Positions 45,153-52,883 of a DNA stretch of 64,000 nucleotides are shown piece by piece. The stretch is taken from assembly GCA_022821685.1 (NCBI GenBank), contig JAJEDD010000008.1:1-64000 (forward strand), read 5' to 3'. Every line of letters starts with the position of its first letter. Within the stretch, counting starts at the first letter, position 1. Both the position numbers and the translations under genes were made by a program. The notes beneath the pieces are model-generated. The model saw only the letters and a program-made list of their open reading frames with translations, had not been told where the DNA came from and made no database searches. The DNA comes from Acidimicrobiia bacterium (GTDB lineage Bacteria > Actinomycetota > Acidimicrobiia > Acidimicrobiales > Aldehydirespiratoraceae).

Positions 45153-46154
45153 GTGCGGATAGTTGATGCTCGGGAGTTGGGAGGCGCGGACTTCGCGGCT
45201 GCGCTGGCGCTCCAGCAGCAGGTTGACCGCGACCGCGACCCGGACCTGCCCGTCACGCCGGCGGCGGAGTTGCGGGCCGTGTTCGACGACGACGCCACCG
45301 ACCACTGCCGCCATCAGCGCGTCGTCGCCTTGGCGGGTGCCGAGGCCGCGGCCATCGGGCATGTCGAACTCAACACCGACGCGGCCAACGCCAACCTGGC
45401 CGGCGTGGAGATCACACCCGCCCCCGACGAGGTGTCGGCCACCGTGCTGGCCGAACTGCTGGGCCGGGCCCGAGCCGACGGCCGCAGCTCGATCATCGCC
45501 TGGGGCGACCACACCCCAGCTGCCGACGCCTTCTGGACGGGTCTGGGCGCCGAGCTTCGCTACACCGAGCAGGAGTCGCGTCTCGACATGGCCTCGGTGG
45601 ACGCCGGGCTCATGGCGGAGTGGATCGAGGCCAAACCCGACGATCTGGAGCTCGTCCACTGGGCCCGCCGCTGCCCTGCCGAACAGCTTGACGCCCTGGT
45701 AGCCACCGCCAACGCCATGAACGACGCCCCCACCGACGACCTGGAGCTAGCCGACACCATCGTCGACCGGGCCATGGTGCTGGCCGAGATAGAGGCCCGT
45801 GCCGCCCGCGGGCTGGAATACCGTGGCGTCCTCGCCGTCACCGCCGACGGCGAGGCGGCCGGCTCGACCGAGGTGTTCGTCAACCGCCACCGGCCCGCCG
45901 TCTCGTGGCAGTGGTCCACCGTCGTGCTCCCCGCCCATCGCGGCAGACGCATCGGCCGCTGGCTCAAGGCCGCCATGTGGCAGCGGCTGCGCAGCACCGA
46001 CCCCGAAGTGACCGGCCTTCAGACCGGCAACGCGGCCAGCAACGCCCACATGCTGGCCATCAACACCGAGATGGGCTTCTTGCCCACCCATCTCATGGGC
46101 TGCTGGCAGGCCCCCGCCGAGTCACTGGATGCAGCGCTGAGCCGACGGCGCTGA
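45153..46154 (+). CDS. GNAT-family N-acetyltransferase with two GNAT-like halves
   Basis: The 333-residue protein has a recognisable acetyl-CoA site only in the C-terminal half: STVVLPAHRGRRIGRWLKAAM, then TGNAASNAHMLAINTEMGFLP. The N-terminal half looks like a degenerate second GNAT domain, a layout shared with mycothiol synthase-like and antibiotic acetyltransferase-like proteins. The substrate is unknown. GTG start 140 bases after recA. Confidence 0.8.
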   Translation: MRIVDARELGGADFAAALALQQQVDRDRDPDLPVTPAAELRAVFDDDATDHCRHQRVVALAGAEAAAIGHVELNTDAANANLAGVEITPAPDEVSATVLAELLGRARADGRSSIIAWGDHTPAADAFWTGLGAELRYTEQESRLDMASVDAGLMAEWIEAKPDDLELVHWARRCPAEQLDALVATANAMNDAPTDDLELADTIVDRAMVLAEIEARAARGLEYRGVLAVTADGEAAGSTEVFVNRHRPAVSWQWSTVVLPAHRGRRIGRWLKAAMWQRLRSTDPEVTGLQTGNAASNAHMLAINTEMGFLPTHLMGCWQAPAESLDAALSRRR

Positions 46155-46204
46155 GTGCCCCGGATCAAGGCCGAAGACAACCAGACAGTCCGGTGAGACT
46201 GTGA

Positions 46205-47458
46205 TCAGCCGGCGCGGGCCAGCAGGCGGGTCCGCAGCAGGTTCAGCGCGGTGATGGTGCCGAGTTGGCGCACCATGGTGCGGGCCATGTTGAAGCGCAC
46301 CCTGGTGGCCTCGCCAGCGCCGTCGAGGTGCAGGCCGATCCAGACCGTGCCCGGCTCGGCCCCCTCGTGGCTGTCGGGTCCGGCCGCGCCGGTGGTGGAC
46401 AGGCCCACGTCGGCGCCCAGCACCCGGCCGGCGCCGGCAGCCATGGCCAGCGCCATCTCGGAGCTGACCGCGTTCACGTCCGGCGCGCCAAGAACACGCG
46501 TCTTGAGGGGCCGGTCGTAGGGCACGACCGCGCCGCGCAGCACATCGCTGGCACCGGGAACCTCGGTGAGTCGAGCCGCGATCAGTCCGCCAGTCACCGA
46601 CTCGGCCAGCCCCAGCGTGAGGCCCGCCGAGCGCAGCAGGGCCAGCACCACCGACTCCATGGTGTCGTCGTCGGCGCCGAACACCGCCTCGCCGATCACG
46701 GCTCGGGCCCTCGACTCCACCGCCGACAGCACTGCGGCAGCCGCAGCGTCGTCGGGGGCCTTGGCGGTGATGCGCACCTTGAGGCCCTCCATGCCGCTGG
46801 CCAAAAAGGCGATGGTGGCCTCCCCGGTGGCGTCGAGCCGTCGCATCTCCGGGGCCAGCAGCTCGGCCAGACCCGACTCCGAGTGGCCCCAAGTGCGCAG
46901 CGTGCGGCTGCGGATCACCTGCCGCGGCCCGGCCCGGGCCTGCAGGTCGGGCAGCACGCACTCGCCGACCATCCGCTGCATCTCCCAGGGCACGCCGGGC
47001 ACGGCGTAGATCACCTTGTCGGCGCCGGCCCGCCTCACCGGACAGATCAGGCCGGGGGCGGTGCCGGGCTGCACGTCCATCACCCGAGCGCCCACCGGCA
47101 CATCGGCCTGCTGCAGGTTGTTGGCGGGCATCTGCCGGTCGCGACGGTAGAACATCGCCCTGATCCGCTCGGCCACCGCGTCGTCACGGCGCAGCTCGGC
47201 CCCCATCACCGCGGCGATGGCGTCGCGGGTGATGTCGTCGGGGGTCGGGCCGAGGCCCCCGCACACGATTACCGCGTCACTGCGGTCCAACGCCTGCTCG
47301 AACGCGGCCGTCATCCGGTCGAGGTTGTCGCCCACCTTTGTCTGGAAGTGGCTGTCGATGCCGGCCAGAGCGAGCTGCTCGCCGATCCACGACGAGTTGG
47401 TGTCGACGATCTGGCCGAGCAATAGCTCGGTGCCGACCGCCACCACCTCGCACCGCAT
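46205..47458 (-). CDS. cinA: CinA-family protein (competence/damage-inducible; NMN amidase domain)
   Basis: The 417-residue protein has the MoaB/MoCF-like N-terminal domain (VAVGTELLLGQIVDTNSSW, VCGGLGPTPDDITRDAI) and the CinA C-terminal domain (LGLAESVTGGLIAARLTEVPGASDV, STTGAAGPDSHEGAEPG). The latter hydrolyses the amide of nicotinamide mononucleotide in known members, and some also have ADP-ribose pyrophosphatase activity. It follows pgsA by 9 bases and is the last gene of the long minus-strand series. Confidence 0.94.
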   Translation of the reverse strand: MRCEVVAVGTELLLGQIVDTNSSWIGEQLALAGIDSHFQTKVGDNLDRMTAAFEQALDRSDAVIVCGGLGPTPDDITRDAIAAVMGAELRRDDAVAERIRAMFYRRDRQMPANNLQQADVPVGARVMDVQPGTAPGLICPVRRAGADKVIYAVPGVPWEMQRMVGECVLPDLQARAGPRQVIRSRTLRTWGHSESGLAELLAPEMRRLDATGEATIAFLASGMEGLKVRITAKAPDDAAAAAVLSAVESRARAVIGEAVFGADDDTMESVVLALLRSAGLTLGLAESVTGGLIAARLTEVPGASDVLRGAVVPYDRPLKTRVLGAPDVNAVSSEMALAMAAGAGRVLGADVGLSTTGAAGPDSHEGAEPGTVWIGLHLDGAGEATRVRFNMARTMVRQLGTITALNLLRTRLLARAG

Positions 47459-47467
47459 GACCGGGGC

Positions 47468-48067
47468 CTACGGCGAGTGCTGGGAACGGGACCGCGCCCG
47501 CACGGTGCGGCCGTCGAGCAGGTACTGCAGCCCGGTGACCACGGTGAACACCACGGCCACCCACAGCGCGGCGGTGAGGACCGCATCGGAGTCCTCCAGC
47601 GCGGGCATGACCGCCATGGCCAGGGCCACGCCCTGCACGAAGGTCTTGTACTTGGCCGACCGGCGCGCCGGTATCGACACCCCCTCGCCCGCCCAGCGGG
47701 TCCGCCAGGCGGTGATGCCCAGCTCGCGGAAGGCGAGGATGGTGACCGGCACCCACCAGTAGCGCTCCACCGCCACCAGGCAGTAGGCGGCGCCGAGCAC
47801 CACCACTTTGTCGGCCAGCGGGTCGAGGAAGGCGCCGCTGCGGCTGGTGACGTTGGCCCGGCGGGCCACCCGCCCGTCGAAGAAATCGGTGCCGGCCAAA
47901 GCGATCCCCAGTCCGAAGGCGGCCCACGACGCCCCCCGGCTGTCCTCGGCCTGCAGGATCAACAGGAACAGCAGCGGCGACAGCAGCAGCCGGGCGAGAG
48001 TCAACAGGTTGGCCGGATGGAGCAGCCCGGCCTGCGCGGGCGCCCCAGCGCTGTGCGGCGCGGTCAT
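47468..48067 (-). CDS. pgsA: CDP-diacylglycerol-glycerol-3-phosphate 3-phosphatidyltransferase
   Basis: PgsA makes phosphatidylglycerol phosphate. The 199-residue membrane protein has the CDP-alcohol phosphotransferase motif in the form D-x2-D-G-x2-A-R-x8-G-x3-D-x3-D (DFFDGRVARR...GAFLDPLADK) and about five membrane spans. The place between rimO and cinA matches the usual bacterial order and favours PgsA over other CDP-alcohol enzymes. Confidence 0.92.
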   Translation of the reverse strand: MTAPHSAGAPAQAGLLHPANLLTLARLLLSPLLFLLILQAEDSRGASWAAFGLGIALAGTDFFDGRVARRANVTSRSGAFLDPLADKVVVLGAAYCLVAVERYWWVPVTILAFRELGITAWRTRWAGEGVSIPARRSAKYKTFVQGVALAMAVMPALEDSDAVLTAALWVAVVFTVVTGLQYLLDGRTVRARSRSQHSP

Positions 48068-48092
48068 AGGGCGGCGGCGACACCGGTTGATG

Positions 48093-49541
48093 TCATGCCG
48101 CCTCCAGGTCGCAGCCAGCAGCAGCGGTGACGGTCACCTCCGCGAAGGTACCCGCGGCCAGTGCGGTAGGCACGTTCACGATGCCGTCGATCTCCGGGGC
48201 CTCGCGATGGGTCCGGCCCACGCCCGGCTCGTCCACCAGGACCTCGACCCGTCGGCCGATCAGCAGGTCGCGGCGGCCGGCGGTGATGGCGTCCTGCATC
48301 TCGCCCAGCTCGGCCAGCCGCTCGGCGCGCAGAGCCTCGTCCACCTTGCCGGCGAGGGTGGCCGAATGGGTTCCCGCCTCCTCGGAGTAGGCGAAGAAGC
48401 CGCACCAGTCGAGCTGCGCCTCCTCCACGAAGCGCAGCAGCCGGTCGTGGTCGTCCTCGGTCTCGCCCGGATAGCCGACGATGAAGTTGGACCGGAAGGC
48501 CGCCTCCGGCGCCCGCCGCCGGATGGCCTCGATGCGGGCCAGGAACCGCTCGCCGTCGCCCCAGCGGCGCATGCGGCGCAGCAGCGGACGCGAGACGTGC
48601 TGCAGCGACAGGTCGAAGTAGGGCACCCCGGTGGCGCAGATGGCATCGATAAGAGCGTCGTTGAGGTCCGACGGGTACAGGTACAGCAGGCGGGTGCGGG
48701 AAACGCGGGCCGACACCGCCTCCACCAGCGGGACGATGCGGCGCTCGCCCCGGCCCTGGTCTCGCCCGTAGGAGGCGAGATCTTGGGCCACCAGCACGAT
48801 CTCGGCCGCGTCGAGCTGCTCGACCTCGGCGAGGATCTGCTCGACGGTGCGGCTGCGCTGGGGGCCGCGGAAGCTGGGTATGGCACAGAAGCCACAGGCG
48901 CGGTCGCAGCCCTCGGCGATCTTCACGTAGGCCCACGGACGCGGCGACCGCGGCCGGGGCAGGTTCAGCAGGTCGAACTCCGGAACGGGCCGGGCCGGAC
49001 GACGAATCGGCGCCTCCACCGCAACAGGGCGGACCGGGCCAGCGTGCCTCGGCTCCACCGCAACAGGGCGGGCCGAACGACCGTGCCGTGCGGCTACCGC
49101 ATCGGGGTCGGGCGAACGACGGCTCGAGATTGCCGCCGGAACGGGAGGGGCACCGCGGCGGCTCGGCGCGGCCGCCGCGAGGTCGGCGGTCAGCGTCATC
49201 CCGAAGCCGGCTATGCGGTCGACCTCGGGCAAGGCCTCGGCCAGCTCGTCTCCATAGCGCTCGGCGAGGCAGCCGGTCACCACCAGCGAGGCATCGGGCG
49301 CCTTGGCCTCGGCCAAGGCCAGGATGGCGTCGATCGACTCCTGGCGGGCCTCCTCGACGAAGGCACAGGTGTTGACCACCACCATGTCGGCTTCGGCGGT
49401 GTCGTGTGCCGGCGACAGCCCGTCGGCGACCAGCATGCCGACGAGCTTGTCGGAGTCGACCTGGTTCTTGGGGCAGCCCAGCGTGTGCACCACGAACGAT
49501 CTGGGCGCGCCGGATGTCCGAGCAGACGGGCCGGTCGTCAT
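48093..49541 (-). CDS. rimO: Ribosomal protein S12 methylthiotransferase RimO, with a repeat-bearing linker
   Basis: RimO methylthiolates an Asp of ribosomal protein S12. The 482-residue protein has UPF0004 Cys residues (TLGCPKNQVDSD, NTCAFVEEARQES, TGCLAERYG), the radical-SAM cluster in GCDRACGFCAIPSFRG and a TRAM end. The linker between the first two domains is long, Arg/Pro/Val-rich, and made of 13-residue repeats (RPVAVEPRHAGP, RPVAVEAPIRRP), encoded by a 39-bp DNA repeat. CPKNQ and FCAIP set it apart from MiaB. Confidence 0.93.
   Translation of the reverse strand: MTTGPSARTSGAPRSFVVHTLGCPKNQVDSDKLVGMLVADGLSPAHDTAEADMVVVNTCAFVEEARQESIDAILALAEAKAPDASLVVTGCLAERYGDELAEALPEVDRIAGFGMTLTADLAAAAPSRRGAPPVPAAISSRRSPDPDAVAARHGRSARPVAVEPRHAGPVRPVAVEAPIRRPARPVPEFDLLNLPRPRSPRPWAYVKIAEGCDRACGFCAIPSFRGPQRSRTVEQILAEVEQLDAAEIVLVAQDLASYGRDQGRGERRIVPLVEAVSARVSRTRLLYLYPSDLNDALIDAICATGVPYFDLSLQHVSRPLLRRMRRWGDGERFLARIEAIRRRAPEAAFRSNFIVGYPGETEDDHDRLLRFVEEAQLDWCGFFAYSEEAGTHSATLAGKVDEALRAERLAELGEMQDAITAGRRDLLIGRRVEVLVDEPGVGRTHREAPEIDGIVNVPTALAAGTFAEVTVTAAAGCDLEAA
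48975..49092. repeat. 39-bp in-frame repeats in the rimO linker
   Basis: The unit CTCCACCGCAACAGGGCGG starts at 49014 and 49053 (period 39). Weaker flanking copies lie before and after. A related CCGCAACAGGGC also occurs in miaB near 42348. Confidence 0.7.
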
Positions 49542-49592
49542 CGAGCAGGCGGAGTGGACACCACGAAGAATCCGCGGCGGCCGGACATAGCG

Positions 49593-50756
49593 CTAGATGC
49601 CCGCGGTGCCCGTGGGTGGGGGCAGCGTGGTGGTGGTTGATGTGGTGGTCGGCGGCGGGGCGTGGGGGCCGCAATCGCCGGCGATGATGTCTCGGATGCG
49701 GTCGACGCGGGGCCCGGAGTCGGCCGGAACGGGCACGCCGTCACTGTCGGTCAGGTGGGGATGCAGCGTCCAGCCGACGACCCTGTCGCCGTCGAAATCG
49801 ATCTGCAGGACGCCGGTCTCGCCGCGCATGTTCTGGCGGGGCTCCCAGATGAAGTTCCCCAGCGAGAAAGCCACCAGCTTGTCGCCGGTGAACACCACCG
49901 GTTGCAGCACGTGCGGATGGTGGCCGATGATCGCATCGGCACCCGCGTCGAGGAGCTCGCGGGCGAGGGTGCGCTGCTCATCGCTGGTGCAGGGATTGCG
50001 CTCGACTCCCCAATGGACATTGACCACCACCGCGTCGGCGGCAGCCGCGGCGGCCCGGACGGTGTCGAGCACGCGGGCCCGCTCGGGAGAGTGCGCCGAC
50101 GCGATCCCCGGCGCGGAAGGGCCGGCCGTGAAGCCCGAGGGCACGATCACTGACGCGCCCACGAAAGCCACACTCACCCCGCCCTCGGTGGTGAGGATCC
50201 GGTAGCGATAGGCCTCGTCGATGTTGCGGCCGGCGCCGACGGTCACCACCCCGGCGCCCTCAAGCAAGTCGACGGTGTCGGAGAGGGCGTCGGCACCGTA
50301 GTCCATGGTGTGGTTGTTGGCCAGGTTGGCGACCCGCACGCCTCCGGCCGCGATGCGACCAGCTGCGGCGGGCGGAGCGCGGAACACGTACTCCTTGAAA
50401 TGGGGGGCGCCCCGCTCGCTGATGGCCATCTCCACGTTCACCACCGACAGGTCCGCAGAGCCCAGCGCGGGCGTGATCGACGCGAAGGGATCCAGTCCCA
50501 GCCTCTCGGACCGCTCCATCAGCACGTCGCCTCCGGCCAGCAGGGTCCAGGTGCGGGTGGTCTCCGAGGTTGTGGTGACTTCGGCGGCGGTCGGCGGCGG
50601 TGCTGTCGGCGGGGGCAGCGTGGCGGTGGACAGGGTGGCCGTGGGCTCGGGGGCCAGGGTGGGCGTGGCCGCCGGCGAGCGGACCTCGGAGCTGTCGGTG
50701 CATGCCGCCATTAGCAGCACGGCCGCCAGCAATGCCCATCGGTGTCTCGCCCGCAC
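49593..50756 (-). CDS. CapA-family lipoprotein (PgsA-like metallophosphatase fold)
   Basis: The 387-residue protein has a lipoprotein signal ending in LLMAAC and then a Thr/Pro/Ala-rich spacer. A CapA/YwtB domain follows: LLAGGDVLMERS, SVVNVEMAISERG, VANLANNHTMDYG, VVNVHWGVERN and IIGHHPHVLQP. The fold is a calcineurin-like phosphoesterase; in Bacillus CapA helps make poly-gamma-glutamate, but no pgsB/C genes are here, so the role is open. It ends in a second Thr/Pro-rich tail. GTG start. Confidence 0.85.
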   Translation of the reverse strand: MRARHRWALLAAVLLMAACTDSSEVRSPAATPTLAPEPTATLSTATLPPPTAPPPTAAEVTTTSETTRTWTLLAGGDVLMERSERLGLDPFASITPALGSADLSVVNVEMAISERGAPHFKEYVFRAPPAAAGRIAAGGVRVANLANNHTMDYGADALSDTVDLLEGAGVVTVGAGRNIDEAYRYRILTTEGGVSVAFVGASVIVPSGFTAGPSAPGIASAHSPERARVLDTVRAAAAAADAVVVNVHWGVERNPCTSDEQRTLARELLDAGADAIIGHHPHVLQPVVFTGDKLVAFSLGNFIWEPRQNMRGETGVLQIDFDGDRVVGWTLHPHLTDSDGVPVPADSGPRVDRIRDIIAGDCGPHAPPPTTTSTTTTLPPPTGTAGI

Positions 50757-50776
50757 CTATCGAAGCTCCAGGATGA

Positions 50777-51880
50777 TCACGGTTCACCGCCCGCCTGCTC
50801 GGCCACTATCCGGACGCGGTATAGCCGGGGCCAGAGCTTTCCGGTCATCCACAGGGTGGCGGTGTCACCGTCGAATGCCACCCCGTTGAGCACATCAATA
50901 TCGCTGGCGGACGACGCGGCGGCTGCATCTTCGACCAGAGGCCCGGCGTCGATCACCGCGGCCACCCGACCGGTTGCGGGGTCGATCACCAGCAGGCGGT
51001 CGGTCTGCCACACGTTGGCGATCACCGCTCCGTTGAGGCACTCCAGCTCGTTGAGGCGGTCGAGCCGGCCGTCGTAGCCGGGTGCGGTGACGGTCACGGC
51101 GCCCAGCATCTCGAACGTCTGCGGGTGGCGGCGGGCCAGCCGGTTGGAGCCGTCGGTCATGATCAGCTCGCCGTCCATCTCGCAGAGGCCCCAGCCCTCC
51201 CCCTCGTAGCTGTGCTCTCGCAGCAGTTCGAGGCTGGCTCGGTCGTACACGAGGGCGGTGCCGCTCTGCCAGGTGAGCTGGACGATCTCGTCGCCGACAA
51301 CGGTGAGGCCCTCGCCGAAGAGCTCGTCGGGCAGATCGACCCGAGTGGTGACTTCGCCGGTGGCCGGATCCACCGCCCGCAGCGACGACCGGCCCCACAG
51401 CCCGGTGCTCTCATACATGGTTCCGTCGACGACTTCCAGGCCTTGAGTGAAGGCGTCGGGGTCGTGGGGGACGGTCTCGACGATCTCCACCGTCCAGCGA
51501 GCCACGCCGGCGGCGTCGTCAACCGGCGGGAACAGCGACGATTCGACATCGCCGCTCCGGGCCATCGTCGAGGGCGGGGCGGTCGCATCCGGCTCACGAG
51601 CCTCATCGGCGGACGCTTCGCCCTCGACCTGAAACTCCGGCTGCGCAGCTGTTGAGGAAGCCGCCGTTGTCGGGGACGGGGTGGTGGTCGGAGTCGCCGA
51701 ATTGTCCGTGAGCGCGGTTGTCGTCGAGGACACGACCGAGCCGAAGGCTGTCGTCGAGGGCGCTAGCTGGGTCGGCGCTTCATACGGGTCGGCAGCCGGA
51801 GGGCTCCCCGACCCACACCCAGCCACGAGCAGGCACGCGCCCGCGACATGCGCCAGAAAACGGGGCCGTGTCACCGTCAT
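50777..51880 (-). CDS. Glutaminyl-peptide cyclotransferase-like lipoprotein
   Basis: The 367-residue protein has a signal ending in LLVAGC, a long Ser/Thr/Ala spacer (about residues 30-120), and a five-bladed beta-propeller domain of the plant-type glutaminyl cyclase family: PDAFTQGLEVVDGTMYESTGLWG, GEGLTVVGDEIVQLTW and LNELECLNGAVIANVW. The enzyme would form N-terminal pyroglutamate on exported peptides. The ATG overlaps the exchanger stop (TGATG), so the longer frame upstream is not used. Confidence 0.86.
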   Translation of the reverse strand: MTVTRPRFLAHVAGACLLVAGCGSGSPPAADPYEAPTQLAPSTTAFGSVVSSTTTALTDNSATPTTTPSPTTAASSTAAQPEFQVEGEASADEAREPDATAPPSTMARSGDVESSLFPPVDDAAGVARWTVEIVETVPHDPDAFTQGLEVVDGTMYESTGLWGRSSLRAVDPATGEVTTRVDLPDELFGEGLTVVGDEIVQLTWQSGTALVYDRASLELLREHSYEGEGWGLCEMDGELIMTDGSNRLARRHPQTFEMLGAVTVTAPGYDGRLDRLNELECLNGAVIANVWQTDRLLVIDPATGRVAAVIDAGPLVEDAAAASSASDIDVLNGVAFDGDTATLWMTGKLWPRLYRVRIVAEQAGGEP

Positions 51881-52827
51881 CAGGCCAGCAGCGCGATGCT
51901 CACCACCCACAGACCCAGCAGCACCGTGCCGTCGATGCGGCTGACCCGGTGGCCGATGGCCATGTCCACCCAGCTCACCACGCAAATCACCACCATCATC
52001 AGCGCGCCCAGGGTCTGCACCGACACGTCGTCCACCGGTCCGGGCCCCACCAGGCCGATGGCGCCGCCCACCGCCAGCGAATTGAACACGTTGCTGCCCA
52101 GCAGGTTGCCAACCAGCAGCTCGGTCTGCCGCTGGCGGGCAGCGGCCACCGCAGTGACCAGTTCCGGCGCCGAGGTGCCCACCGCCACCAGCGTGTAGCC
52201 GACAAACCCGCCCGAAAGGTTGAGCGCCTCGGCCACCCGCTCGGCCCCCTCGACCAGCACGTAGGCCGACCCGGCGACCAGGGCCAGCGACACCACCGTG
52301 CGCAGGACCTCGACCCCGAGGGCGGGAGGGTGCTCGCCCACGATCTCGGACAGGTCCTCCATGTCTGCATCACCGGTGCCGGAGCGGGCCCCGGTCAGCA
52401 CCAGCACGAACCACGCAACCAGCGCCACCACCAGCACCAGCCCCTCGATGCGCCCGAGGTCTCCCTGCACAAGCAAGGCGAACAGGACGACGGCGGCCAC
52501 CGACACGGCCGCGTCGCGGCGCACCACGCTGGAGCCCACCGGAACGACGGCCACGAACGACGCCGCTCCCAGCACGAGGGAGATGTTGGCCACGTTGGAG
52601 CCGACGATGTTGCCGACGCCGATGTCGAGCCGGCCGTTGGCCGCGGCCAGCGTCGACACCAGCATCTCGGGAGCGCTGGTGCCGAAGCCCACCACGATGG
52701 CCCCCACCACGATGGGCGCCATCCGCAGCACGACGGCCAGCCGGGCGGCCCCCCGCACGAACTGATCGGCGGCCAGCGCCAGCACAACCAGCCCGACCAC
52801 GGAGAGAACAAGTCCGACCAGCATCAC
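51880..52827 (-). CDS. Calcium/sodium antiporter (CaCA family, YrbG-like)
   Basis: The 315-residue membrane protein has the two inverted alpha-repeats of the family: GFGTSAPEMLVS with GNIVGSNVANI, and VGTSAPELVTAV with GNLLGSNVFNSLA. About ten membrane spans are predicted by eye. GTG at 52827 is followed at once by ATG, either of which may start it. Confidence 0.92.
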   Translation of the reverse strand: MMLVGLVLSVVGLVVLALAADQFVRGAARLAVVLRMAPIVVGAIVVGFGTSAPEMLVSTLAAANGRLDIGVGNIVGSNVANISLVLGAASFVAVVPVGSSVVRRDAAVSVAAVVLFALLVQGDLGRIEGLVLVVALVAWFVLVLTGARSGTGDADMEDLSEIVGEHPPALGVEVLRTVVSLALVAGSAYVLVEGAERVAEALNLSGGFVGYTLVAVGTSAPELVTAVAAARQRQTELLVGNLLGSNVFNSLAVGGAIGLVGPGPVDDVSVQTLGALMMVVICVVSWVDMAIGHRVSRIDGTVLLGLWVVSIALLA

Positions 52828-52883
52828 AAAGCCCGCAGAACCCGGCCGACGGTCATGTCAAACCGGCAGACTCCCGCAGGCGG